From Flavobacteriales bacterium (GTDB lineage Bacteria > Bacteroidota > Bacteroidia > UBA10329), in the NCBI GenBank assembly GCA_021739695.1, contig JAIPBM010000009.1:62001-126000 (forward strand): DNA of 64,000 nt, given 5' to 3'. A model generated the notes under the pieces. That model ran no database searches, was not told where the DNA came from, and saw nothing but the letters and a program-made list of their open reading frames with translations. Below are positions 1 through 8,554 of this stretch, in pieces. The position numbers were made by a program, and so were the translations under genes. Numbering within the stretch: position 1 is the first letter of the stretch; every line of letters begins with the position of its first letter.

Positions 1-698
1 GCGAACATTTTACCCGTTCTCCCAAAACCGCATTGAATTTCGTCAAGCACCAGAAGTGTCCTTGTTTCTGAACAGCGGTTTCTTAGTGCCTTCATGTATG
101 TTTCAGAAGGGATTCGAATGCCAGCTTCGCCTTGTATGGTTTCGAGGAAAACAGCCGCTGTTTTTTCAGTGATGGCTTCCAGGTCATCAAAATTGTTCAA
201 TCTGATGAGCGAGGTTTCGGGCAGAAGAGGGTAGAATGGATACTTGAACGCTTCATTTCCCATTAAACTCAAAGCTCCGTTTGAACTGCCGTGATAGGCA
301 TTTTCGAAACTAATGAGTCCGCTGCGACCAGTCACTTTTTTTGCCAGTTTGATGGCGCCTTCCACAGCTTCGCTGCCTGAGTTCACGAAATAAACGGAGT
401 TTAATGTCGATGGAAGAGCAGCGGTTAGTTGGTCAGCAAACTTGAACTGAGGCGATTGAGCGTATTCGCCATATACCATCAAATGCAAGTGTTTGTCTAC
501 TTGGTCTTTAATGGCTTTAACCACTTGCGGATGCCGATGCCCAACATTACTGACAGAGATTCCGGCAATGAGATCCATGTATCGTTTGCCCTTAGGGTCG
601 TACATGTAAACGCCTTCGGCACGCTCAATTTCAAGTCCAATTGGGCTTTCTGAAGTCGGTGCAAGATGTTTAAGCAGTCGCTCTCTTTCGCTTGGCAT
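1..698 (-). CDS. Class III PLP-dependent aminotransferase (partial)
   Basis: The window start cuts this gene; about 232 N-terminal residues are visible from an ATG at 698. The fold-type I class III pattern is clear: an N-terminal cofactor-pocket region with NSGSEAVEGAIKLA, then AYHGSSNGAL, and near the cut LVLDEIQCGFGRTGKMF, whose Asp normally contacts the pyridine nitrogen of PLP. The lysine that binds PLP lies outside the window. The family transfers amino groups from ornithine, acetylornithine or related omega-amines; the visible part does not decide the substrate. A TAnnTTTG box at 703-710 (minus) is too close for a normal leader, so a slightly later start is possible. Confidence 0.9.
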   Translation of the reverse strand, partial: MPSERERLLKHLAPTSESPIGLEIERAEGVYMYDPKGKRYMDLIAGISVSNVGHRHPQVVKAIKDQVDKHLHLMVYGEYAQSPQFKFADQLTAALPSTLNSVYFVNSGSEAVEGAIKLAKKVTGRSGLISFENAYHGSSNGALSLMGNEAFKYPFYPLLPETSLIRLNNFDDLEAITEKTAAVFLETIQGEAGIRIPSETYMKALRNRCSETRTLLVLDEIQCGFGRTGKMF

Positions 699-764
699 TC
701 GGCAAATGTAGAGCAAAAAAAGAGGGAAGCTTTTGGCTTCCCTCAATGTCTTTGGTTCAGAAAT

Positions 765-1355
765 TTATTTAGAACCTTTCAGCGTAACGCTGAATTTTAG
801 AATGTCATCAATTGCTTTATCGCCTAGGTCATCGAAGAACGAACCTGAACCATAACGAACATCGAATTTTGAACGGTCAACTTCAATATTAGCGGTTGCA
901 GTCATTTCACCACTGTCAGTGTATGTGATAGTTACTGGAAACGTTACTTCGTGCGTAATTCCTTTGATTGTCAAATTCGCAGTGATTTGATTTCCGTTCG
1001 CACTTTTGATGGCGATGTTGGCGGTTTTGAATTTCTCCACGTTGAAGAAATCCTCATTCTTCAAGTGACCTTCCAATTTCCCTTTCATGTCACCGTCAAG
1101 GTCTGTTACTGAAATAGTGGTCATGTCAATTGAGAATTTACCATTTGAGACAACACCACCAGAAATCTGTAGGCCACCTTCCATCAGGTTAACAGTGCCA
1201 GTGTGTGTTTTTCCTGTGATCTTAGAGCCTGACCATTCAATTTTGCTGGCTGCAGCATCTATCCGGTAAAAACCGTCAATGTCAGAAGTTGGGGTAAAAG
1301 CACTCAGAACCACGAAGGAAATGATGCTTGAAATGATTGTAATCTGCTTTTTCAT
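765..1355 (-). CDS. YceI family secreted protein
   Basis: A 196-residue protein with a signal peptide (hydrophobic stretch at residues 8-20, cleavage probably after the SAFTPTS region). The rest is a single YceI-like beta-barrel (lipocalin-like): it opens with YRIDAAASKIEWSGSKITG, carries GHLKNEDFFNVEKFKTA in the middle and ends with SVTLKGSK. YceI proteins bind polyisoprenoid or other amphiphilic ligands in the periplasm, and their exact role is usually unknown. The length is normal for the family. It is a single gene between the aminotransferase and the BNR protein, separated from each by about 65 bases. Confidence 0.9.
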   Translation of the reverse strand: MKKQITIISSIISFVVLSAFTPTSDIDGFYRIDAAASKIEWSGSKITGKTHTGTVNLMEGGLQISGGVVSNGKFSIDMTTISVTDLDGDMKGKLEGHLKNEDFFNVEKFKTANIAIKSANGNQITANLTIKGITHEVTFPVTITYTDSGEMTATANIEVDRSKFDVRYGSGSFFDDLGDKAIDDILKFSVTLKGSK

Positions 1356-1421
1356 TTTTGTTTTATTTGTTGGTTTATTAAGTCAATGTTGCAACACTAA
1401 ACTACACTTTTACAGTAATGT

Positions 1422-3965
1422 TCAATGCCCACTTACAATAAATCTGCCAACAGGTTTATTGCTCATGTCTGTTAAGTAGTAGACGCCACTTGCCAGTTGT
1501 TGGATGCCTATTCTTATGATTGAATTTTGCGATGGATTCAAAGATTGTTCTATTGTTCTTCCGTAAGCATCAATCAGGTTCAGATTTTTAGAAGTCTTCG
1601 AATCTTTGAACTGAATTTCCACGAAATCTGATGCTGGATTTGGCCAGATTTTCACTTCCAAAGAAGCTGATATTTGCTCTTCGCTAATTCCAACATTCAA
1701 GAAATTCCTCGTCTCAGATTCCCACAGACCGCGTCCGAAAGTAGCCGCCCGAATTACTTGAGCAGATTCTTGAATCTCCAATTCCGAAACAATCACATTC
1801 GGAAGTCCAGTCATATAAGGCTCCCATTCCGTCAGATTACGATCCCAATAATAAACGCCTACATCAGTTCCTACATAAACTCCACCAGCTGAGCTTCGCT
1901 CAATCTCGATACAGTTAACAGGAAGGTTCGGCAAATTCATGCTCATGTTTTCCCAAGTTTGGCCCGCATTGGTGCTTCGGTAAACTTTCTTGCCATCGGT
2001 ATAACCGGAAAACGTTACCCAAATGGTATTTTCTTCAAGTGGATCAAAAGCCACATAGGTTAAATTATTGGTTGGAAGACCTGTGATGATATTGTTCCAA
2101 GTGTCACCAAGATCGGTAGTTAGACGTAGCGTTCGTTTCGATCCTGAAACGATGTATTCTGTATTTGTGTGGGCCACATCCAACAAGATCAGCGGACCAT
2201 TATTGCCACTCGTAAGCGATGGCGAAAATTCGAACCAATCTGATCCTCCAGTATCTGAACGATAAACGATACTTCCTGAAGCTGCATAAAGCACTTGAGG
2301 TTCTCCTGGTTCCATCATAAAAGGCGTTACCCAAGCACCTTGAGCAGGGGCAATGTCGTCACCGAAAGAATTGCCACCGTCATCACTTCTATGCAACTCT
2401 CCATTCTGAATAGTGCAGTACATTATATTCGGATTCGTAGGGTCGATCATAGCTTCCATGCCATCGCCACCAAATACACCTAGCCATTGGTTGTTTTTCC
2501 ATCGGAAAGTGCCGTTGTCTTGTGCTCCGGCCAAAATGATCGTTGGATTTGAAGGAGCATTTGCCAATCGGTAAAACTGAGTAATGGACATGCCGCTGCT
2601 TATGCTTTCATAGCCGTTGAAATAATGCGATCTCCTGTAAAGTCCACCATCGCATCCTGCGTAGAATTGGCCAGTAATAGGTTGATACTGTAGCCGATGC
2701 TGGTCTGCATGAACATAAACTCCATTTGCTCCGAACCAATGGCCATCAAGTATGAAGTTGGTGCCTCCATTGATTGATTTCCAAATGTTGATACCGCCAA
2801 CTCTGACTTCATCCTCATTAAATGGAGACACGGCCAAATCCATGGAATACCAACCTTGTCCGCCACCTTCGATGCCAAACTCGTCACCAGACATCATGTT
2901 TGGTGTACTTGTTATCAAGGCCCAAGTTGCGCCTGAATCGTCAGAACGATAAAGACCTTCCATTCCTTCGTCTGACCGACTGGCTAGAGCGTACACCACA
3001 TTAGGAGCTACTGGTGAAACGGCAATTTTCACGCGGATCATGGCATTTGAGTTCATGCCAGTTGTGCTTTCAGTCCAAGTCAGTCCATTATCAGTTGATA
3101 TGAAAAATGGAGGAAGCGAACCTGAATTGGTAGAAGCATAGATCGTATCAGAACTGAATGGTTTGAATTCGAGATCGGAGAAATTCCCTGTCCTTGTTTG
3201 TGTCCAAGTTACACCTGCATCTTCTGTGCGGTAAATTCCATTTGTTGTGGCCGCAATCAAGACATTCGTGTGTGCAGTATCCATCAACATTCTTGTAATG
3301 TTATATTTTGAACTCACCGCAAAACTCAATCCTGTTGTGTCCCAAGTTGATCCACCATCCGTGGAAATCATTACCCCGTAAGTGTATGTGTCGCTCGCGC
3401 TTTCATCTCCCGAAGCGAGGTAAATCGTATCTGGATTGTGCGGGTTGACAACCACTTCAGCAATGCCAATATTCAAGAGGTCGTCTGTCAAAGGCTCCCA
3501 AGAAAGACCGTTATCGGCAGATTTCCACAATCCGCCACTTGGCGCTCCGGCCCAGATCTGATTGGTGTCTGTGGGGTGAAAGGCTACAGCGGAAATACGA
3601 CCAATAGATTCGCCTTGTCCGTTTAGAGGTTCTTCAATTGGACCGATCAATTGCCAATCGCCATTGCTACCTCTGTATTGTTTTTGAAGTGCTGCTCGTT
3701 TAACTTCTTCGTAAATGATTCTGGAATCTGCTGCATCACCGTTTTCGGAAAGTCGCTGTTCTATGAACCATTCCCAACGTTTGAACTGTTTCCATCCTGA
3801 TCCTTTAGGCCCTACGGAATCACCGAATTCGGCATAAAATGCCTGTTGCACATCTTGAAACCGTACATCTGGATCAGAGATCATCTCTCTCCAATTTCTC
3901 GTTTGAGCCTGCGCTCCCAAACCAAATACCACTAAGCAAGCTAGAATGCCTGTTAAAGCTTTCAT
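1422..3965 (-). CDS. BNR/sortilin-like repeat protein with T9SS sorting tail
   Basis: An 847-residue secreted protein. Residues 1-20 are a signal peptide ending in GAQAQ. The body is a repeated Asp-box/BNR beta-propeller pattern (SxDxGxTW: SADNGLSW, STDGGSTW, STDNGLTW, SDDSGATW, STNAGQTW), as in sialidase-like and VPS10/sortilin-like propellers. The last ~80 residues have the type A T9SS sorting layout: a VKIWPNPASDFVEIQF start, an IDAYGR core and a GVYYLTD strand before the end. It is therefore probably exported across the outer membrane and anchored or released. No catalytic residues can be assigned. Its ATG overlaps the stop of the upstream methyltransferase gene (ATGA), so it is the last gene of a three-gene operon. 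Confidence 0.9.
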   Translation of the reverse strand: MKALTGILACLVVFGLGAQAQTRNWREMISDPDVRFQDVQQAFYAEFGDSVGPKGSGWKQFKRWEWFIEQRLSENGDAADSRIIYEEVKRAALQKQYRGSNGDWQLIGPIEEPLNGQGESIGRISAVAFHPTDTNQIWAGAPSGGLWKSADNGLSWEPLTDDLLNIGIAEVVVNPHNPDTIYLASGDESASDTYTYGVMISTDGGSTWDTTGLSFAVSSKYNITRMLMDTAHTNVLIAATTNGIYRTEDAGVTWTQTRTGNFSDLEFKPFSSDTIYASTNSGSLPPFFISTDNGLTWTESTTGMNSNAMIRVKIAVSPVAPNVVYALASRSDEGMEGLYRSDDSGATWALITSTPNMMSGDEFGIEGGGQGWYSMDLAVSPFNEDEVRVGGINIWKSINGGTNFILDGHWFGANGVYVHADQHRLQYQPITGQFYAGCDGGLYRRSHYFNGYESISSGMSITQFYRLANAPSNPTIILAGAQDNGTFRWKNNQWLGVFGGDGMEAMIDPTNPNIMYCTIQNGELHRSDDGGNSFGDDIAPAQGAWVTPFMMEPGEPQVLYAASGSIVYRSDTGGSDWFEFSPSLTSGNNGPLILLDVAHTNTEYIVSGSKRTLRLTTDLGDTWNNIITGLPTNNLTYVAFDPLEENTIWVTFSGYTDGKKVYRSTNAGQTWENMSMNLPNLPVNCIEIERSSAGGVYVGTDVGVYYWDRNLTEWEPYMTGLPNVIVSELEIQESAQVIRAATFGRGLWESETRNFLNVGISEEQISASLEVKIWPNPASDFVEIQFKDSKTSKNLNLIDAYGRTIEQSLNPSQNSIIRIGIQQLASGVYYLTDMSNKPVGRFIVSGH

Positions 3966-5119
3966 GATTGGTGTTTTTTAGATCCTTCGTATACGTCAAA
4001 GCGTGCCAATCGGCATTCAATTGATCCGTTGAATAACTCCAGTTTGCTGGTTGATTTCAGGCCAACCTTTTTTAATGCGCCAAGATTACCGGTGATCATG
4101 AAACAAGAGAAACCTTTCCAGTTCTGCTTAAAAGCATCGCCTAGGTTTTTATAAAGTTCATCAATATCTTCCTTGTCCATGCGGTCGCCATACGGTGGAT
4201 TTAGTACCAGCGTACCTCGTGTTTCCGTTGGTTTCAAGTCAAGGAATTCCTGCACTGAAACTTGAATGTCCTCATCCAATTCAGCACCGTAAATATTCTT
4301 TTTGGCCTTAGAAACCACATTTGCACTCACATCTGAAGCATAGATCTTAAGATGTGTATTAGAAATGCGTTCCATTGATCCGTCAATGATGGTGTCAAAT
4401 AGTTTCTGGTCAAAATCAGGCCATTTTTCGAAGGAATAACCTAGCTTTCTGAACAGCCCGGGTGGCATGTTCAGGCCTTTGATGGCCGCTTCAATGGCAA
4501 TGGTTCCAGAACCGCACATGCCATCATAGAATGGAGTAACTGGATCCCAACCAGATAATTCAACGATGCCTGCGGCAAGCACTTCATTTATCGGTGCTTG
4601 CCCGGTAATTTGCCTGTAGCCGCGCATGTGCAACGAATGCCCAGTCGAGTCAAGCGAAAGGGTCACCAACTCCTTATCGATATGAACATGTATAGGAAGG
4701 TCAGGATTTTCTCTGTCTACGTTCGGCCTATCTCCCGTTTTCTCTCGCAGTCTGTCAACAATGGCATCTTTTGCCTTCAGTGACATGTACAGAGAATGGG
4801 TAAACGTTTGCGAGTTGAGTGCGCATTTAATGGAGAACGTCTTATCGTTACTCAAATAATTTTCCCAAGGAAAAGCTTTGATCCGAGCGTAGTAAGCGCT
4901 CTCATCCATCGCAACGAAGGATTTGATCGGTTTCAGTACGCGAAGCGCAAATCGCGAGCGGAAGTTGACCTTGTATATAAAACCAAGGTCGCCTTTGAAG
5001 TAAACGGCACGTTTTCCGATTTCCACATCTCTAGCACCAAAAGATCTTAGTTCGTGAGCCAGAATCTCTTCGAAGCCTGCCAACGTTGTGGCTGTTAATT
5101 GATGGACGTCTGCGCTCAA
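3962..5119 (-). CDS. THUMP-domain class I SAM-dependent RNA methyltransferase (RlmL-like)
   Basis: A 385-residue protein. The N-terminal third is a THUMP RNA-binding domain, followed by a UPF0020/RlmL-type methyltransferase domain. The SAM-binding segment is DGMCGSGTIAIEAA and the catalytic motif is LVLNPPYGDRM near residue 305, the NPPY signature of N2-guanine methylation. By family it should methylate 23S rRNA at a G2445-like position. It matches only the RlmL half of the fused E. coli RlmKL. It sits one base after the flavin reductase stop and overlaps the BNR gene by 4 bases, so all three are probably co-transcribed. Confidence 0.92.
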   Translation of the reverse strand: MSADVHQLTATTLAGFEEILAHELRSFGARDVEIGKRAVYFKGDLGFIYKVNFRSRFALRVLKPIKSFVAMDESAYYARIKAFPWENYLSNDKTFSIKCALNSQTFTHSLYMSLKAKDAIVDRLREKTGDRPNVDRENPDLPIHVHIDKELVTLSLDSTGHSLHMRGYRQITGQAPINEVLAAGIVELSGWDPVTPFYDGMCGSGTIAIEAAIKGLNMPPGLFRKLGYSFEKWPDFDQKLFDTIIDGSMERISNTHLKIYASDVSANVVSKAKKNIYGAELDEDIQVSVQEFLDLKPTETRGTLVLNPPYGDRMDKEDIDELYKNLGDAFKQNWKGFSCFMITGNLGALKKVGLKSTSKLELFNGSIECRLARFDVYEGSKKHQS

Positions 5120-5120
5120 C

Positions 5121-6020
5121 TTATATGCATTGTATGGATAGAAGCATTTTCCATGCTTCGGTTGTTTTTCCCTCTTCTAACAAACGCTGCGCATTTTTGT
5201 GCAGCATGTGTTCCACCTCCTTCGGGTTCTGAGAGTGGTCTTTTATCAATTCTTTCAGATTAGCTTGATTGCAATATTCTTGAATTTCACTCGAAGGTGG
5301 TAGGGCAGAAGCCATGGCAAGTTGGCCAAGATCATTGCCTGTAAGTACCGAACTATGGCGGATGTTCAACGGTAATCCGTCAAATCCCATTCCTACAATA
5401 CGACCTGGTTTTGCAACTTCAAAAACCGCATCGCCATGCGCACGGCAGTACCAATTCTGACCCATTCGGGCTACAAGGTCAAGTTTCTGTGGGTCGATAT
5501 TGCCGTCTTCTCCGAATACATTTTCCGATACGTGGATTCTCACCACTTCAGAAACGACCAGATTTCCTGCGCCTCCATTTTCTCCCAAATGAATCACTTC
5601 GCGAACCTTGCATTCCAGTTGAACAGGTGCTTCCTTCACACGAAGCGCTTTCACCACATCAGAGGCAATACCAGTCAATCCAGCCTTTTCAAATTCATTC
5701 ACACCGTCTTCAAACTCGCAACTGGCCAAATTCATTTGATGCAGAATATCGTAGCTAACCACGTTTATGACACATTCATTGGTAGCTTCCACATTATCCA
5801 AAGTGTGTTTAGTGGTATTTCCCTGAACGCGCCTTGCCGGAGAAAAAATGGCAATTGGTGGATTGGCACTAAAAACGTTGAAGAAACTGAATGGTGCCAA
5901 ATTCGGTTTTCCATCTTTATCTACAGTACTCACAAAAGCAATGGGTCGTGGCGCAATGGCACTAAGCAACAGGCCGTGCAACTGCGGAGTTTCCATTTCC
6001 ATTGGTGTGTAACTTCTCAT
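5121..6020 (-). CDS. Flavin reductase / FMN-binding split-barrel protein
   Basis: A 299-residue protein whose first ~200 residues form the flavin reductase-like split barrel. PRPIAFVSTVDKDGKPNLAPFSFFN contains the FMN-binding strand-loop, and FSPAR, TKHTLDN and NVVSYDIL match the flavoredoxin/DIM6-NTAB family. Residues ~205-299 are an added helical tail, seen in many Bacteroidota members. It probably reduces or carries FMN; the partner enzyme is unknown. A TACCTTTG -7 box on the minus strand lies just upstream, suggesting this is the first gene of the operon with the rRNA methyltransferase and BNR protein. Confidence 0.88.
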   Translation of the reverse strand: MRSYTPMEMETPQLHGLLLSAIAPRPIAFVSTVDKDGKPNLAPFSFFNVFSANPPIAIFSPARRVQGNTTKHTLDNVEATNECVINVVSYDILHQMNLASCEFEDGVNEFEKAGLTGIASDVVKALRVKEAPVQLECKVREVIHLGENGGAGNLVVSEVVRIHVSENVFGEDGNIDPQKLDLVARMGQNWYCRAHGDAVFEVAKPGRIVGMGFDGLPLNIRHSSVLTGNDLGQLAMASALPPSSEIQEYCNQANLKELIKDHSQNPKEVEHMLHKNAQRLLEEGKTTEAWKMLLSIQCI

Positions 6021-6039
6021 CTAATTCAGAATTTGAATG

Positions 6040-6047
6040 CAAAGGTA
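6040..6047 (-). promoter_or_regulatory. Putative -7 promoter box of the flavin reductase operon
   Basis: On the minus strand the bases read TACCTTTG, matching the Bacteroidota -7 consensus TAnnTTTG, 20 bases upstream of the ATG. No good -33 TTG at the usual distance was found, so the call rests on the -7 box and its position. Confidence 0.45.
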
Positions 6048-6156
6048 ACTGAACGGTTTCAAGTTGTCTTCAGCTTGAAAGCCACGTGTTCAAATCATCG
6101 ATTTGGCAACATATTATTCAGCTGAAAAAAAGAGATGTTTGTTTTCAATAAAAAAT

Positions 6157-6164
6157 TAACTTTG
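6157..6164 (+). promoter_or_regulatory. Putative -7 promoter box of tRNA-Leu
   Basis: TAACTTTG matches TAnnTTTG 35 bases before the mature tRNA. A TTTG at 6138-6141 could act as the -33 element, although the 15-base spacing is shorter than usual. Confidence 0.5.
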
Positions 6165-6198
6165 CCGTCCCGAAAACGGGATGGTTCTTATAAAACAC

Positions 6199-6283
6199 GC
6201 GGATGTGGTGAAATTGGTAGACACGCCAGACTTAGGATCTGGTGCCGTGAGGTGTGTGGGTTCGAGTCCCTCCATCCGCACCA
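6199..6283 (+). tRNA. tRNA-Leu (UAG anticodon)
   Basis: An 85-base tRNA with acceptor arms GCGGATG and CATCCGC, discriminator A and an encoded CCA end. The D-loop is AAATTGGTAGA, the anticodon stem-loop is CCAGA-CTTAGGA-TCTGG (anticodon TAG), a class II long variable arm follows, and the T-arm is GTGGG-TTCGAGT-CCCTC. The long variable arm and the UAG anticodon identify leucine. Confidence 0.97.
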
Positions 6284-6290
6284 TTAAAAG

Positions 6291-6322
6291 AGGGAACTGC
6301 TGAAAAGCAGGTCCCTTTTTTT
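6291..6322 (+). terminator. Rho-independent terminator after tRNA-Leu
   Basis: The hairpin GGGAaCTGC...GCAGgTCCC has a TGAAAA loop and is followed directly by seven T residues. It lies 8 bases after the tRNA CCA and ahead of tig, so the tRNA is probably a monocistronic unit. Confidence 0.75.
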
Positions 6323-6349
6323 GCTAATAGGAGTTATTAAAAACAATAA

Positions 6350-7717
6350 ATGAGTACGATGAACATTACCAAAGAGAGCATTGACGAACTGAATGCACGG
6401 GTAACAATCAAATTGCAGCCAACAGATTATCAGCCTTTGGTTGAGAAAACACTAAAAGATCAAGCACGTAAGGCTAACATACCAGGATTTAGACCAGGAA
6501 AAGTGCCAGTTGGCGTTGTGAAGAAAATGTACGGTGCATCCATCTTGGTAGATCAAGTGAACAAGATGCTTGGCAATAAACTGTACGAATACATCGGAAA
6601 CGAGAAGTTGGAGATACTTGGAAATCCGCTTCCATCTGCCACTATTGAACCAAAGGCCGATTGGGAGAATCCAGCAGAGATGGAATTTACCTACGATCTT
6701 GGTCTAGCGCCAAAGATCGAACTCGATCTAGGAAAGAACTTCAAGTTTGATTACTACCTGATTGAAGCGACAGATAAGGATATCGAAAGCTCTCTAGAGA
6801 ACATTTCTAAACGAAGTGGAGAAATGGTGGAGCACGATACCATTGGCGAAAATGACCTCGTCAAGGTTCAATGGGTTGAGTTGAATGAAGACAAAAGCAT
6901 CAAAGAAGGTGGTGTGCTTCACTCATCAAGCATTGCGTTGGATCGATTGAATGAAGATGTGAAGAAGCAGATCGTTGGTAAGAAATTAGGCGATGTTGTA
7001 ACCGTGGTTTATTCTGATTTCTCTGTTAATACAGCAGATACAGCTGCCATGTTGGGTGTGTCGAAAGATGCGCTGGCAAACTTGAACAAGGATTTCAAGA
7101 TCACTATTGAAAAGATTCAGCGCTTGAAGCCAGCTGAACTGAACGAAGACCTTTTAAAGAAAATGTATCCTGACGGATCTGTGACCAACTTGGAGCAGAT
7201 GAAAGAGAAGATCAAGCAGGATTACTCAACGTACTTTGAAAAGGAAAGCGATCGGAAATTGAAGAACGACATCGTTGTTGATCTATTGAAAAACACGAAA
7301 GTCGAATTGCCAGATGAGTTCCTAAAACGCTGGTTGACCACCGTTAATGAGAATAAATCAAGCAGAGAACAAATTGAACTTGAATATCCGAACTATCGTG
7401 ATGGGTTGAAGTGGCAATTGATTGAGAACAAGGTTATTCGCGAAAACGATATCAAGGTTACTTCAGATGAATTGAGAGACGGAGTTCGTGCTCAACTTCA
7501 TCAGCAGTTTGCTTATTACGGAATGCAGCAAGCGGACGATGAGATCATGGATGATATGGTTGAGAAGTTTATGAAACGTCAGGATGAGGTTCGCAAATTG
7601 AATGATCAATTGTATGATCAAAAGGTAATGGAGCTATTCAAAAGCAAAGCTCATTTGAACGAGAAGAAAGTTAGCAGCGAGAAGTTCTACGAAATGCTAG
7701 CAAAAGAGAACGTTTAA
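6350..7717 (+). CDS. tig: Trigger factor (ribosome-associated chaperone)
   Basis: A 455-residue protein. The N-terminal ribosome-docking domain contains the signature GFRPGKVPVGVV near residue 46. A degenerate FKBP-like middle domain and a long helical C-terminal chaperone domain follow. Trigger factor binds beside the ribosomal exit tunnel and shields nascent chains. The PPIase-like part is poorly conserved here, as is common in Bacteroidota. It is followed by clpP and clpX in the classical tig-clpP-clpX order. A hairpin lies between tig and clpP. The ATG at 6359 (fourth codon) is an alternative start. Confidence 0.95.
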   Translation: MSTMNITKESIDELNARVTIKLQPTDYQPLVEKTLKDQARKANIPGFRPGKVPVGVVKKMYGASILVDQVNKMLGNKLYEYIGNEKLEILGNPLPSATIEPKADWENPAEMEFTYDLGLAPKIELDLGKNFKFDYYLIEATDKDIESSLENISKRSGEMVEHDTIGENDLVKVQWVELNEDKSIKEGGVLHSSSIALDRLNEDVKKQIVGKKLGDVVTVVYSDFSVNTADTAAMLGVSKDALANLNKDFKITIEKIQRLKPAELNEDLLKKMYPDGSVTNLEQMKEKIKQDYSTYFEKESDRKLKNDIVVDLLKNTKVELPDEFLKRWLTTVNENKSSREQIELEYPNYRDGLKWQLIENKVIRENDIKVTSDELRDGVRAQLHQQFAYYGMQQADDEIMDDMVEKFMKRQDEVRKLNDQLYDQKVMELFKSKAHLNEKKVSSEKFYEMLAKENV

Positions 7718-7751
7718 AGAACAAATGGCAGTTAAAAACTGTCTTATACTG

Positions 7752-7800
7752 AGAATGCCGCGTATTGCCATTAATTGCGATATTCGGCATTCTTCGTTTT
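7752..7800 (+). terminator. Probable terminator/attenuator between tig and clpP
   Basis: The inverted repeat AGAATGCCG (7752-7760) and CGGCATTCT (7785-7793) is followed by TCGTTTT. The loop contains a second, weaker inverted repeat. It would separate tig transcription from clpP, or partly attenuate it. Confidence 0.6.
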
Positions 7801-7825
7801 AAACAACAATAAGTAGCAGAAAGAA

Positions 7826-8485
7826 ATGGACGGTAACGAATTTAGAAAGTACGCAATTAAGCACAGAGGCATTAGCAGCACCACTTTCGATAGTGTGATT
7901 GGCTCAATGACTCCATATATCATCGAGGAACGCTCGTTGAACGTGGCACAAATGGATGTGTTCTCGCGTTTGATGATGGACCGAATCATCTTCCTTGGAA
8001 CTGGGATTGATGATACCGTGGCAAACATCATTCAAGCACAACTTCTTTTCTTGGAAAGTGCAGACAATAAAAAAGACATACAGATCTATCTGAATTCTCC
8101 TGGAGGGTCAGTTTATGCAGGTTTAGGAATTTACGACACCATGCAATATATCGCACCGGATGTAAGTACTATATGCACTGGAATGGCGGCATCGATGGGA
8201 GCAGTACTTCTTTGTGCAGGCGCAACAGGAAAGAGAACAGCTTTGAAACACTCTCGAGTAATGATTCATCAGCCATTGGGCGGAGCGCAAGGTCAAGCGT
8301 CTGATATCGAAATCACAGCTCGCGAAATTGCCAAGTTGAAAAAGGAATTATACGACATTATTGCAACTCATTCTGGACAGACCTATGATAAAGTTTGGGC
8401 AGATTCTGACCGCGATTATTGGATGACAGCGGAAGAAGCAAAAGCGTACGGAATGATTGATGAGGTTCTGGTAAGAACTAAATAA
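7826..8485 (+). CDS. clpP: ATP-dependent Clp protease proteolytic subunit
   Basis: A 219-residue serine protease subunit, close to the usual ClpP length. The catalytic Ser is in [12 protein letters not shown] (about Ser123), the His in [12 protein letters not shown] (about His148) and the Asp in the DRDYWM segment near 197. The [15 protein letters not shown] oxyanion-loop motif is intact. It forms the tetradecameric chamber that degrades substrates unfolded by ClpX, encoded 69 bases downstream on the same strand. Confidence 0.97.
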   Translation: MDGNEFRKYAIKHRGISSTTFDSVIGSMTPYIIEERSLNVAQMDVFSRLMMDRIIFLGTGIDDTVANIIQAQLLFLESADNKKDIQIYLNSPGGSVYAGLGIYDTMQYIAPDVSTICTGMAASMGAVLLCAGATGKRTALKHSRVMIHQPLGGAQGQASDIEITAREIAKLKKELYDIIATHSGQTYDKVWADSDRDYWMTAEEAKAYGMIDEVLVRTK

Positions 8486-8554
8486 GCCGTAAATTGGAAC
8501 CCAAAGCTGGACTTTACGATATTCCGTGAGGTCCAGTGAAAAGGATAGTGGAAC

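Noticed and set aside
5436-6125. 229-residue plus-strand ORF
   Set aside because: Antisense to the flavin reductase gene, which has clear family motifs; no similarity or start context.
8507-8536. Terminator between clpP and clpX
   Set aside because: The inverted repeat CTGGAC/GTCCAG has an 18-base loop and no T-run; the two genes are normally co-transcribed.
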